From Melioribacteraceae bacterium (GTDB taxonomy: Bacteria; Bacteroidota; Ignavibacteria; Ignavibacteriales; Melioribacteraceae), in the NCBI GenBank assembly GCA_021647785.1, contig JAKIUC010000043.1, forward strand, positions 1 to 37,937: a DNA stretch of 37,937 nucleotides. Direction: 5' to 3'. This document shows, in pieces, positions 9,421 through 18,704 of the stretch (position 1 is the first letter of the stretch; each line of letters begins with the position of its first letter). The notes beneath the pieces were generated by a model. It did not search any database, had not been told where the DNA came from, and worked only from the letters and a program-made list of their open reading frames with translations. The translations under genes and the position numbers were made by a program.

Positions 9421-10749
9421 CTATTTTATCAAGAGCATCTTCATTGTTTTCGCGTAGTTTGGAGTTTCTCCATAGGAGTCTGTAACTAATCTGTAAATAT
9501 AAAACCCACTTGATAGTCCGCCACCAGCGGAGCGTGCATCAAACTCAACATTGTGAGTTCCGGCATTCATTTTATTATTTAATAGCTCTGCTACTTTTTG
9601 CCCTAACATATTGTAAACAGAAATATTTACATCACTCAATTCAGCCAATATAAAACTAATTTTTGTTGATGGGTTAAATGGGTTCGGATGATTTTGATAT
9701 AACTCTGTTTTTCCAAGACTTCCAATTAATGTAATAACATAAGAATATTCAAAACCACCATCTGTATCAATTTGTTTTAAGCGATAGTTAGTATTTCCTG
9801 AAGCAGAATAATCCGAAAACGAATACTCTTTCGGAGAGTTACTATTTCCGTGCCCTTCAACAAATCCAATTGTTTCCCAATCCGTCCTGACGGGCGTAGT
9901 TCTTTCATCTGGAATAGTCCTGACGGGCGTAGTTCTTTCATCTGGAATTGTCCTGACGGGCGTAGTTCCATCTTCTCGGAACGAAGCCTGTTCAATCTCA
10001 AATCCGTAATTATTTACTTCTGTTGCTGTTGTCCAGTTTAAAAGAACACCAGCATCTATTGCTTGTGCTGTGAATGAGGTTAGTTCTACAGGGAGTGGTG
10101 AAGTAACACTTCCAACACGTATATTATCAATGGCAATATCTTCATCTCCATATGCTAAGCCTGAAAATTCAAATTGAATATCTAATAAAGAACCAGTACT
10201 TGGAATACTGAAAATAAACTCTGTAAATGTTGATGTTATTTCTGTCCCATCACCAGTACCATCAAAATCCGTATCTATTAAAGGTTTGCCATTCGTACCT
10301 CCAATATCGTTTTCAACCCAAATCATATTATTATAACCAGTGGCATCAATTTGATAAGTAATATGCAAATAATCTCCAGCATCCCAATCTTCTGCAGCAT
10401 CTGAAGCATCATCCTCTGCTAAAAAGACAGAGAAGACTAATCCTGTTTGACCTGAAATATCAATTGATGTAATGTCTAAAAATGTAGGATTGGGTACTGG
10501 TGTAGGAGCATTATCTTTATCTTGAACTGCAAAATAATATGAGCCTTCTTTGCCTAAGTAAGTTGCAGAAATGTTCGTACCATCAGTACGTATAAAATAG
10601 TCAGCAGCAAGGTCACTAGATTCAGAAACTGTAGTTGTATAACCACCAGGTATTTCAAAAGTTAATTGATAAAACCCATTTTGCCCAAAACTAATTTGTG
10701 AAAAGAAAAGAGAAATAAGAAAAATTAAAAATAAATTATTTTTTTTCAT
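9421..10749 (-). CDS. Secreted beta-rich protein with T9SS sorting domain
   Basis: Translated from ATG 10749 (MKKNNLFLIFLISLFFSQISFGQ, a good signal peptide), the protein has 442 residues; an upstream in-frame ATG at 10782 would bury the signal and is less likely. Residues about 25-215 are beta-rich with DIAIDNIRVGS near the end, as in carbohydrate-binding or jelly-roll surface domains, but I cannot assign a family. A linker module PLPVELTSFTAQ...VLLNWTTATEVNNYGFEIE follows, then a T9SS type A sorting domain (YQNHPNPFNPSTKISF to the end). That domain directs export through the type IX system. Three copies of TTPVRT separated by IPDER interrupt the linker module; they come from a 33-bp tandem repeat. 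The function is unknown beyond secretion. Confidence 0.88.
   Translation of the reverse strand: MKKNNLFLIFLISLFFSQISFGQNGFYQLTFEIPGGYTTTVSESSDLAADYFIRTDGTNISATYLGKEGSYYFAVQDKDNAPTPVPNPTFLDITSIDISGQTGLVFSVFLAEDDASDAAEDWDAGDYLHITYQIDATGYNNMIWVENDIGGTNGKPLIDTDFDGTGDGTEITSTFTEFIFSIPSTGSLLDIQFEFSGLAYGDEDIAIDNIRVGSVTSPLPVELTSFTAQAIDAGVLLNWTTATEVNNYGFEIEQASFREDGTTPVRTIPDERTTPVRTIPDERTTPVRTDWETIGFVEGHGNSNSPKEYSFSDYSASGNTNYRLKQIDTDGGFEYSYVITLIGSLGKTELYQNHPNPFNPSTKISFILAELSDVNISVYNMLGQKVAELLNNKMNAGTHNVEFDARSAGGGLSSGFYIYRLVTDSYGETPNYAKTMKMLLIK
9884..9968. repeat. 33-bp tandem repeat inserted in a coding region
   Basis: GTCCTGACGGGCGTAGTTC occurs at 9884-9902, 9917-9935 and 9950-9968, exactly 33 bases apart. 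The intervening spacers TTTCATCTGGAAT(A/T) are nearly identical. The period is 11 codons, so the frame of the host gene is kept and the protein gains TIPDERTTPVR units. The repeat is far richer in G and C than the gene around it. Confidence 0.9.
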
Positions 10750-10945
10750 AACACGCTCCATGTGTTTTGTTTTACAACTCATTTATTTAAGAGTAAATGA
10801 TAAACTTAACAACACAAATATTTGGAATATGTCGCCCATATACCCTGATGTAATATAAAGAAATTTCCACACTAGTTCATAATAATTAAAAGAACTTTAA
10901 AAGTTTTTGTTAAAAGTTTTTTCAATAAATAATTTGCAGTAAATT

Positions 10946-12577
10946 TTATTTTAAAATTGTCATTTTTCTTGTTTGGGAATATTGACTTGATTTTAAGGTA
11001 TAAAAATATATTCCGGATGTGAATTTTGAAGCATTAAATTCAACTTTATAATTTCCAGAAGATTGAGTTTTATTTACAAGAGCTGCAACTTCATTCCCAA
11101 GTAGGTCATATATTTTTAGAGTTACAAAACTTGTTTCTCCAATTTCATAACTGATAATTGTAGATGGGTTGAAAGGATTAGGATAATTTTGATATAATGA
11201 AAATTCTGCCGGTAATTTATTTTCGTCAACTACACTAACAAGTATTGATGCTTCGTCAGAGTATTCACTTTCATTTCCACTATTATCGAATGCAGAAATT
11301 TTATAATAGACTCTGTAATCAAATATTTCTGTATCAGCAAATGAGTTTGTTGAAGAAGTTGTTAAGAGTGTATATTGACTTGGGGTAAAATTCTGAAGTA
11401 CACCTCTATAAATTGTATAATGCGATAGATCATTTTCACTATTTTCATCCCACTCTAATGTTACTTCGGTTGTTCTGTTAGCTGCAATAAGATTTGTTGG
11501 TTTTGCTGGTGCAATTGTATCCACTTCTGTTTCAGCCTCGGCAAGAAATAGTGCAATAGAATTTGGAATAATTACTTCGTTTGTTGCGGAGAGCAAGTTA
11601 GAGACTCGCACATTATAGAATGTATCTGCAAAGTTCTCTAAAAATGTGAGGACAACTTTCTTTTTATCTCCACCAAAATTGGGTGCTGCTGTTGCTGGAG
11701 TTCCTAAAATGTCTATTTGATAATTAGAGACTTTTTCTGCTTCGGTTAAATTTAGTTCTTTCGAGAATGAGAGTAGAAGATTGCTGCCAACTTGTTCCGC
11801 TTGTTCAATAATTAACTTATCAGAATTATAGATTCTATCAGCAAACTCGGGATGATCAATAAATGGGTTATAGTTTTTTTGATATGAATAAATCACTCTG
11901 TTTCTATTCCGTTCAAACTCGCTTACCGGGTCAAGTCTATTCCATTCAAGCAGAACTGATTTTTTTCCAAAATTAGGACCAGATGATGGCACATAATCGA
12001 CCAACTCTAAATCATAAGAGCCACCTTCATATCGCACTGTCATGTAGAGCATCATGCGAGCAACATCCCCTTTAATTTCATCACGAGGTTCCCACGAATC
12101 ATTGTCGTATCGGTTATCTGTAGGAGTTGTAAGGTTTCCACCATAATCAAAATCTTTATTTCCACGTGCTGAATTTGTACTTATATCGGATGGTCGCAAA
12201 TGGTGTACATCTGTATAAGCAGTATCGCTACTGTTAGGGAAACCGTGCGATTTTGCCCACACATGTTCCCTGTTCCAGCCATTTCCGCTATTATATTCTT
12301 GAGCAGCATTTACTGAATAATTTGTATAAAGCAAAAGTACATTTGATGAATTATCAGGGTCTTTATCTGTCTTCTTAAGTATATCCCAAACATCTGTAGA
12401 ACCGGATGTGTATGGAAATCTCACATGGTTATTTATTTTATTATGCAGAACCGATTTTAAGTTATTTCCATAAAGTTCATCAGTGCCAGTATAGTAGTTG
12501 CTTTGAGCAAAATGACTTTTTGAAATAAAAAATAAAATAATTAGAAGAAGTAAGAATTTATAGTTTGGTAGATACAT
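10946..12577 (-). CDS. Secreted endonuclease I with Fn3 and T9SS sorting domains
   Basis: The 543-residue protein begins with a signal peptide (KFLLLLIILFFISKSHFAQ). Residues about 30-240 form an EndA/NucM-type endonuclease I domain: GWNREHVWAKSHGFP near residue 100 carries the expected catalytic His, with DVHHLRPSD and GDVARMMLYM further on. A fibronectin type III module lies near 353-449 and a T9SS type A sorting domain at about 460-543 (YQNYPNPFNPSTIISY). It should cut DNA outside the cell or at the surface, probably for nutrient scavenging or biofilm DNA turnover; that role is inferred. The neighbouring genes are also T9SS substrates, each apparently with its own transcription unit. Confidence 0.93.
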   Translation of the reverse strand: MYLPNYKFLLLLIILFFISKSHFAQSNYYTGTDELYGNNLKSVLHNKINNHVRFPYTSGSTDVWDILKKTDKDPDNSSNVLLLYTNYSVNAAQEYNSGNGWNREHVWAKSHGFPNSSDTAYTDVHHLRPSDISTNSARGNKDFDYGGNLTTPTDNRYDNDSWEPRDEIKGDVARMMLYMTVRYEGGSYDLELVDYVPSSGPNFGKKSVLLEWNRLDPVSEFERNRNRVIYSYQKNYNPFIDHPEFADRIYNSDKLIIEQAEQVGSNLLLSFSKELNLTEAEKVSNYQIDILGTPATAAPNFGGDKKKVVLTFLENFADTFYNVRVSNLLSATNEVIIPNSIALFLAEAETEVDTIAPAKPTNLIAANRTTEVTLEWDENSENDLSHYTIYRGVLQNFTPSQYTLLTTSSTNSFADTEIFDYRVYYKISAFDNSGNESEYSDEASILVSVVDENKLPAEFSLYQNYPNPFNPSTIISYEIGETSFVTLKIYDLLGNEVAALVNKTQSSGNYKVEFNASKFTSGIYFYTLKSSQYSQTRKMTILK

Positions 12578-12682
12578 TTGAATTTTCTTTTTTATAAAAT
12601 AAGAATGGAAAGATAATCAGTATTATACCGACAATGAAATGGTTTTCGGATTTTTAAAGTTGAAAGTTGTCGGTATATAACA

Positions 12683-12825
12683 ATCCCGCTATGCGGGATG
12701 TTGTGTATATTTATAAGTGGTGAGGTTTTTTAGAGACGCTCCTTAGAACGTCTCTAAAATAAATTATTTTAAAAGGAGTCCCGAAACAATCGGGATTGTT
12801 CAAAAATAAATATCCCTACGGGACT
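12683..12825. repeat. Cluster of three hairpins downstream of the endonuclease gene start
   Basis: ATCCCGC/GCGGGAT (12683-12699, 3-base loop), TTTTAGAGACG/CGTCTCTAAAA (12728-12759, perfect 11 bp) and AGTCCCG (12777-12783)/CGGGACT (12819-12825) follow one another. The last contains a nested TCCCGA/TCGGGA and ends directly at the stop codon of the subtilase 3' part. The cccgta/cgggat type of palindrome recurs at 9231-9249 and 101-116, which suggests dispersed REP-like units, one of which may also terminate the subtilase transcript. Confidence 0.6.
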
Positions 12826-13951
12826 TTATTTTAGAAGCAACAACTTTTTAATTTCAGAAAATGTTTCATGATTACTCAATGAGGTAGCGTTGAATCTCGC
12901 AAAATAAGTTCCGCTGCTATATCCAGTTGCATTCCATGAAACTGAGTGTGTACCAGTACTTTGAGTTCCACTAAACAATTCAACAACTTTTTGACCTAAC
13001 GAATTGTATATCTCTATAACAACCTTGCTATCACTCTTAATTGTATAATTAAGCATAGTTGTTGGGTTAAACGGATTTGGATGATTCTGTTCCAATGAAT
13101 ATTTATATGCTTTATTAAACGATATTTCAATTTCATCAGAATACTCAAAACTGCCATCAGTATCTATTTGTTTTAATCTATATTTAACCAAACCACCTTC
13201 AGCAGAATTATCAACATACGAATAATTTTTAGGTGAATTGCTATTTCCGTGTCCATTAATAAAACCAATAGTTGTCCATTTATCTGTCGAAGTACGCTTC
13301 GACTCTACATCAAAGCCGTAGTTATTTACTTCAGTTGCAGTACTCCAGTTTAGGATGACTGAGTTGTTAATTATTTTTCCACTAAATGATACTAACTCTA
13401 CAGGTACAGCTGATTCCAATGGTGTAACAACTGCACGTATTCCAAAATCATTTGAATAGGATGACCAAGTAGAGCCTGAATTAGCACTATATTTACTTCC
13501 TGTAGCAGTTCCAGAATTATCCGTAACAATTCTATTTGTACTGCCTGATGGTATTTTTAGTACAACATGATAAGGCGTACCAGCAGTAACACTCACATTT
13601 CCGGAAGAAAAATATAATTTATTCCAACTAAATGGTAAAAGAGCATTTTGGTCAAAGCTAACTGTACTTCCGGTAATCGCATTAGGAGAACCACTATTAT
13701 CTGTCCAGATTTCAATAGGGATATCACCTGTTAAACTAATACTTGTTCCTGGGTAAAATAATACATCAGTCACCTTACCACTAATTGTTGGAGTAAATTT
13801 TTCACTTAACCAATTGTCATTAGTTCCTACGTTGTTATATCCAGTTGTCCAATCTTGAGTTTCTAAAAGTTCATTTGTAACCGAAAGACTGTTAGTTGCA
13901 CTAACCATTGCTCTAAAAATATTCAATTTACCGTACCCCCAAGTATAATTA
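12826..13951 (-). pseudogene. 3' part of the IS-interrupted subtilase gene (anchor and T9SS domain)
   Basis: From the TSD at 13951 this frame encodes NYTWGYGKLNIFRAMVS, the end of an S8 peptidase domain. About 140 residues of a beta-rich region follow (GIRAVV near its end), then the PVELVSFSGK...ATEVNNYGFDVE linker module and a complete T9SS type A sorting domain (LEQNHPNPFNPTTMLNY). An open frame continues upstream to 14022, but its first 24 residues (MCRIFVFDIYFAENMEMITL) come from IS DNA and are not a believable start. The piece has no signal peptide of its own, so even if translated it could not be exported. It joins in frame to the 5' part at 15742-17627 when the IS is removed. Confidence 0.9.
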
Positions 13952-14134
13952 GTGCCAGGTCGTAAAGTAATCATTTCCATGTTTTCCGCAAAATAAATAT
14001 CGAAAACAAAAATACGACACAATTTATTTTATGGTTTACTATGAAATAGAGTCACCTTTTCTAAAATCAGAAACAGTAATTTACTAAAGTCTTTTACTTT
14101 TTTTTGTAGTTGAAAATGTGATGGATTGTTTTTC

Positions 14135-15061
14135 TTAAGCAACTTTCTTGTTAAGTTCTTCTAAGTTTTCTTCTTTCTGCTTCTCTTTCCTCAGCAGATT
14201 TCCTAACCGATGAAGATTGTATGCAACAACACCCAGTGCCGTGTAATTCTTAAAATGCTTTATCCCTTTGTCTGGACAACGGTTTAGTCCATGATGCTCT
14301 AACATATTGATGTTTGATTCTACGGCAGAGTGTTGATTTCTTAGCTGCTTAAAACCCTTCCTACCTTCCCTTTGGTTCTCTTGTTTATTGCGTTTTCCTT
14401 TTTTCGGAAGTACTAACATCGGAACTTCTTTTTGAAGTATTTCAAAATTCTCTTTCGACCAAAAACCTTTATCAAAACTTGCACTCATTAGTTGATACTC
14501 TTGCTTTATGTTTTCTATCATGGGAACTGCTACTTGTACATCTGCCTCTTTTTCCATTATTCTATGATGGAGAATAAATCCATCTTCGTCTGTGCAGATG
14601 GCGACCTTTAATCCCAACTCTACTCTATTACCAGATTTCCCTTTGTTTATCCACTCTGTATATGGTTGATATATTGAAAATATTTTTTCCTCGTGTGGTA
14701 TCTTTTCTCCCTTTATTATGCGACGCTCTACTAAATCTATATGTTTATCTAACATCGATTCATAATAAATTAAATCTTGCAAAAGAACTATCTTTAATGC
14801 CGATAACTCTCCTTCTTTTATCTGAATTTTTAACTCTTTCATTTTCTCACTTATTTTTCGTGATGCGTTCAAATAAGCAGTGGTTGCTTTTCTTACTCTT
14901 TGTACTTTGCGTTTACCACCCCCGCGTAATACTTGACTTAAATTTCTGCTAAGATTTTTTGCACTCTTTTTCCAAAAGTTATGCTTACGCCAGCCTTGAA
15001 CTTCCGAGTCTTCCAAGAGTTTCTCTACAGTACGTATTCCACTTTTTATAGAATCATACAA
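14135..15061 (-). CDS. IS transposase, C-terminal frame (catalytic part)
   Basis: The 308-residue frame is listed from a TTG at 15061, but it is open upstream to the A9 run at 15143-15151 and encodes KIDSYVLES then NVHFPTDIALLYDS there. These residues continue the alignment expected for this transposase family, so the true product is probably a fusion with the frame at 15118-15594. Acidic residues fitting a DDE site occur in SASFDKGFWS and HSAVESNIN. The C-terminal AYNLHRLGNLL is typical of the family. A -1 shift on the A9 run would give a protein of about 486 residues. Confidence 0.85.
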   Translation of the reverse strand: MYDSIKSGIRTVEKLLEDSEVQGWRKHNFWKKSAKNLSRNLSQVLRGGGKRKVQRVRKATTAYLNASRKISEKMKELKIQIKEGELSALKIVLLQDLIYYESMLDKHIDLVERRIIKGEKIPHEEKIFSIYQPYTEWINKGKSGNRVELGLKVAICTDEDGFILHHRIMEKEADVQVAVPMIENIKQEYQLMSASFDKGFWSKENFEILQKEVPMLVLPKKGKRNKQENQREGRKGFKQLRNQHSAVESNINMLEHHGLNRCPDKGIKHFKNYTALGVVAYNLHRLGNLLRKEKQKEENLEELNKKVA

Positions 15062-15117
15062 AAGTGCTATATCTGTGGGGAAGTGTACATTGCTCTCTAA
15101 TACATAACTGTCAATTT

Positions 15118-15594
15118 TTACTTCTTTGGCTTCGGTCCCATCTTTTTTTTTAATAGACTATGACCAGCCTTTACTATTACTGTATTGATCTCTGCCAGTA
15201 GTTCTTCATCAATGTTGGGTATATTTTCTTTTAATGAGGTTAAAGAATATTGTTTCTTTCCGTCTGCTCCATATATTCCTATACCAAGTAATTCTCGTAC
15301 CAAAGAATCATAATTGGCTATATGTTCCAAGCGGTCATAGTTTGCATCTAATGTTAATCGGATAACACCTAATACAAATATTTCCCACAAACTTAATCCA
15401 GGCTTACCCATCTTTTTAAGTTCTATCCGTTGCTCTATTAAAGCAAAAACTTGTTCGGATAATTCCGTGTTAACAAAAATATATTGTAATGCCATTAGTA
15501 CTGGTGGTAACTCATCTCGGCTTTTTATGGGAATTTTGATATCCTCAATGGCTGTTATGCCTAACTCATGTTGCAGCTCGAATCTTTTTCGCAT
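15118..15594 (-). CDS. IS transposase, N-terminal frame
   Basis: The 158-residue frame starts at ATG 15594 (MRKRFELQHELGITAIEDIK). Its helical body contains SLWEIFVLGVIRLTLDANYDR and HIANYDSLVRELLGIG, the N-terminal domain of ISNCY/IS1182-like transposases. It ends shortly after a run of lysines (LLKKKMGPKPKK) encoded across nine A residues. The residues after the run do not fit the family, whereas those of the -1 frame do (DGTEAKEVKIDSYV). This N-terminal part is the DNA-binding region; alone it would lack the catalytic residues. Confidence 0.85.
   Translation of the reverse strand: MRKRFELQHELGITAIEDIKIPIKSRDELPPVLMALQYIFVNTELSEQVFALIEQRIELKKMGKPGLSLWEIFVLGVIRLTLDANYDRLEHIANYDSLVRELLGIGIYGADGKKQYSLTSLKENIPNIDEELLAEINTVIVKAGHSLLKKKMGPKPKK
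15143..15151 (-). promoter_or_regulatory. Slippery A9 run, probable -1 frameshift site
   Basis: The minus-strand sequence TTA AAA AAA AAG ATG contains the canonical slippery heptamer A AAA AAG. Slipping back one base gives AAA GAT GGG ACC and enters the frame at 14135-15061. Either ribosomal slippage or transcriptional slippage on A9 could make the full transposase. A recent inactivating indel or a sequencing error in the homopolymer would look the same. Confidence 0.6.
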
Positions 15595-15741
15595 CGTAAG
15601 TGTTACTCGCTTATTTTTGATGAATATTGTACTGTTTCTTTAATTACTTTACAAAAATAAGCATTATTCACATTAATTTCAGGATGATTATTTGTATATA
15701 CCCCTTTGTTTATAAGGGGTTGAGAGTTTCCGACCAAGCAC

Positions 15742-17627
15742 TAATTAGGAACAGTTCCTGTAAATGAATCTGTATCCGCATTACCAGTTATATATGCTTT
15801 TATTTGGGCTGCTGTTAATGATGAACTATAATCCAACATAAGTGCTACGGCACCAGCACAAATTGGTGATGACATACTTGTTCCTTGAGTCATATGATGT
15901 TTACTTCCTGGAGCTATACGTGTGGCAGTTGGAGTATAATCAATTGAAGTTGAAGAGAATATTCCTTGTCCAGGAGCAGTAATATCTGGTTTTTGAATTC
16001 CATCTCTACGGGGACCAATGCTACTAAAATCAGAAATATTATCTGTCCTATCTGGAGAACCATATAAATAACCACTACCTGAATTATTAGACCACATCCA
16101 TCTACTTACATATGAACCAACAGTTAATGCACTTGATGCAACACCTGGTGAGCCAACTAAGTAATCAGTATCTCCACCAGTTAAAGAAGCACCCATACTA
16201 CTGCTAAATAACCATGCATGGTATGTCATTGTTGAAGCAGAATTGTTAGTAACAGTAAAAATCCAATTCCCTTGAGCAGGAGGATTTGAAGAAATTCCGT
16301 CATAAATTTTAAAATAATTCCTCCTGTCCCCATTTGTATGACTTGCATCCACATAATTAGAAATGTAGATATAGCCATCTGCAGTAATCCCTATACCATG
16401 AGAATTTGAAATTTGCGAATGTGAGTGAGAATTTGGAGATGTAACTGAAGCTGTTACATTATCAGCATTATTCCACCATAAATCTAGATAAAGATAATCA
16501 TCACCAGTTCCAGCATTTGCTGTATATGAAGGAACACTAATTGTAATATTTGATGATGCAGATGATGCAGTTGTCCCAGTTATGTGAATTGCACTATTAC
16601 CTTCATTACCAGCAGAAATAACAGCAACGCGTCCACTTCTTGAACTAGTAAAATTATCAACTGCAACATCTAATTCACTTGTTCCATCATGGGCATTTGC
16701 ATGACCTCCAAGACTCATGTTAACAACAACTGGTTTCCCTTCTGTGTCAGAAATTTTTTGAGCATATTCTAGAGCATCAACCGTATTAGTAGTAGGAAAT
16801 GAACCATTCCCAGCTTTAACAAAAACGATATCAGCTTTATATGCAATTCCCTCATACTTGTTAGTAGATAGCGAAGAAGCATTCCCAGCCGCACTACCAG
16901 CTACGTGTGTTCCATGACCATTAGTATCTTCTTCTCTAACAAACCCAGTAGGAGAACCATCTATTTCATCATTAATGTGAGATTGGGTATATTCAACTCC
17001 ATAATTAAGTCCAGAGAAATTAGTTCCATCTCTATCTTCTGGAGTACCCTCGCCTGCTCCGGCGGTTAATGTTTGGTCCCAAACATATAATATTCTACTA
17101 GTATTTGGTGAACCAGAGTTTTGAAAATCTGCATGGCTCCAATCAATTCCAGTATCAACAATTAATACAATTACATCGGTACCATCATAAGTTGTGCTAT
17201 TGATGAATCCATTTTTAACCAAATCTGCTCCAATTAGAGTTCCGCCGATATCATTTGTAGGATATAGAGTTTCACCTGGATAAATAAATGAAACGTAATC
17301 TTCCCTTGCTAACCTCTCCATTTCATCTAAAGTAATTCTTGCAGTTGCAAATCCAGGAATAACAGAGTTTATGTTTACACCACTATTGAGTATTTTAACT
17401 TCATCACTTATTCTTATCATAGCTCGATAAATCTTCTCACCCTGTTCATTATTTGCTACTGACTTTATTCCTATCGAAGTTGAAACAATACCATTTTTAA
17501 CATTATTGATTTCTTCTTGAAAAAATGGATGAATTTTAATTGGACTTTGACTGCTTTGAATTTGAGTTAATTTCTGAGGAAATACTATTGAAGTAAAAAC
17601 TAATAATATTATAGCAACTCTTTTCAT
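15742..17627 (-). pseudogene. 5' part of an S8 subtilisin-like protease gene cut by an IS
   Basis: The frame starts at ATG 17627 behind GAGAGG, with a signal peptide (MKRVAIILLVFTSIVFPQ) and a propeptide-like region to about residue 130. The subtilase triad is present: Asp in LIVDTGIDWSHADF, His in NGHGTHVAGSAAGN and Ser in QGTSMSSPICAGAVALML. A beta-rich insert lies between His and Ser. The frame ends after DSFTGTVPN with a TAG stop (15741-15743) made at the junction of the TSD and the IS, so the end of the peptidase domain and the T9SS domain are missing. The product might be exported and even folded, but it would not be sorted by the type IX system. The ancestral protein was about 1001 residues. 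Confidence 0.92.
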
Positions 17628-17840
17628 TTCTTAACCTCTCAAATGATTAATTGAATTAATTATATTAATTTAAGATATAAATTATAATAATTAAAATTAT
17701 AATAATTTGTCCCACATCACTCTTATTTATAAATATACAAGCAATAACTATTTGTAAAGTAATCATAAATTGATATTTTAGTATTTTGATTTTAATAGAA
17801 TAATAAAGTTTTTTTATACATAAAATTATAGGATTTACAA

Positions 17841-18704
17841 ATGGCAAAGATACTCCACAAAGAGAAATTATCTGCTGATGTATATTTAATGCGGGTTCAC
17901 GCTCCATTAATTGTTGAAGAGAGAAAAGCCGGGCAATTTATAATACTTCAAACCGATGAAGAATATGGCGAAAGAATACCCTTAACAATTGCAGATGCAA
18001 GCGAAGAAGATGATTCAATAACTCTTATTTTTCAAGTTGTTGGAAAAACAACAACTGAACTTTCACGATTTAATGTTGGTGATGACCTTCCAGTTTTGGT
18101 TGGTCCTCTTGGATTACCTACACACATTAAGAATTTTGGCAAAGTAGTTTGTGTTGGCGGTGGTATTGGAGTTGCTCCTTTGCATCCAATTGCACATGCG
18201 TTAAAAGCTGCGGGTAATGAGGTTACAACAATTATTGGTGCAAGAAATAAAGAGTTAATTATTCTTGAAAAAGAGATGGAAACGATTGCCGATAAACTTA
18301 TTATTTGTACTGATGACGGCTCCTATGGTCGTAAAGCCTTGGTAACAGAGCCTTTGGAAGAACTCTGCAAAGATGAAGCAACAAAACCAGATATGGTAAT
18401 TGCAATTGGTCCGCCAATTATGATGAAGTTCTGCTCACTCACAACAAAACCATACAATGTTTTTACTCAAGTTTCATTAAACACAATAATGGTTGATGGA
18501 ACTGGAATGTGCGGTGGTTGCCGTGTTAATGTTGGGGATGAAGTAAAATTTGTTTGTGTTGAAGGACCAGAATTTGATGGACACCTTGTTGATTTCGATA
18601 ATATGATGGCTCGTTTAAGTTCATATAAAGGAATTGAAGAAGAGGCAGCTCATAAATGTTATGTTGATAAAGAATTTGAAGCAAAAGTGGAGGAGACGAA
18701 ATGA
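17841..18704 (+). CDS. nfnA: NfnA, small subunit of NADH-dependent ferredoxin:NADP oxidoreductase
   Basis: The 287-residue protein is of the ferredoxin-NADP reductase/dihydroorotate dehydrogenase electron-transfer type. FAD binding is expected in residues 1-100 (RIPLTIADAS) and NAD binding around VVCVGGGIGVAPLHPIA (residues about 110-125). A C-terminal [2Fe-2S] site is seen at Cys224, Cys227 and Cys239 (MCGGCRVNVG...FVCVEG), with Asp219 in the place where this family is reported to use an Asp ligand. With NfnB it forms the cytoplasmic bifurcating complex that couples NADH and reduced ferredoxin oxidation to NADP reduction, or the reverse. Its stop overlaps the nfnB start by 4 bases (ATGA). 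Without the partner it could be read as a sulfide dehydrogenase subunit, an older name for the same family. Confidence 0.93.
   Translation: MAKILHKEKLSADVYLMRVHAPLIVEERKAGQFIILQTDEEYGERIPLTIADASEEDDSITLIFQVVGKTTTELSRFNVGDDLPVLVGPLGLPTHIKNFGKVVCVGGGIGVAPLHPIAHALKAAGNEVTTIIGARNKELIILEKEMETIADKLIICTDDGSYGRKALVTEPLEELCKDEATKPDMVIAIGPPIMMKFCSLTTKPYNVFTQVSLNTIMVDGTGMCGGCRVNVGDEVKFVCVEGPEFDGHLVDFDNMMARLSSYKGIEEEAAHKCYVDKEFEAKVEETK

Larger units (their letters stand above)
13952..15741. mobile_element. Complete 1790-bp insertion sequence with TIRs and 6-bp TSD
   Basis: The left end begins GTGCCAGGTCGTAAAGT (13952-13968). The reverse complement of the right end is GTGCTTGGTCGGAAACT (15725-15741), matching 13 of 17 positions. 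TAATTA flanks both sides (13946-13951 and 15742-15747) as a target site duplication. It carries a transposase in two overlapping frames on the minus strand. A hairpin ACCCCTT/AAGGGGT at 15700-15720 lies upstream of the transposase start and could damp read-through transcription from the host gene, as described for some other ISs. The transposase resembles the ISNCY/IS1182-like DDE group; the exact family is not certain. Confidence 0.93.

Noticed and set aside
9884-9968. Regularly spaced repeats as a possible CRISPR array
   Set aside because: The spacers are identical rather than unique, the unit is a multiple of three and it lies inside a reading frame; it is a tandem repeat. No other array and no cas gene were seen.
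12826-14022. The 398-residue frame as an independent gene
   Set aside because: Its first 24 residues are encoded by the end of the IS and the rest continues the subtilase in frame, so it is the 3' half of a broken gene.
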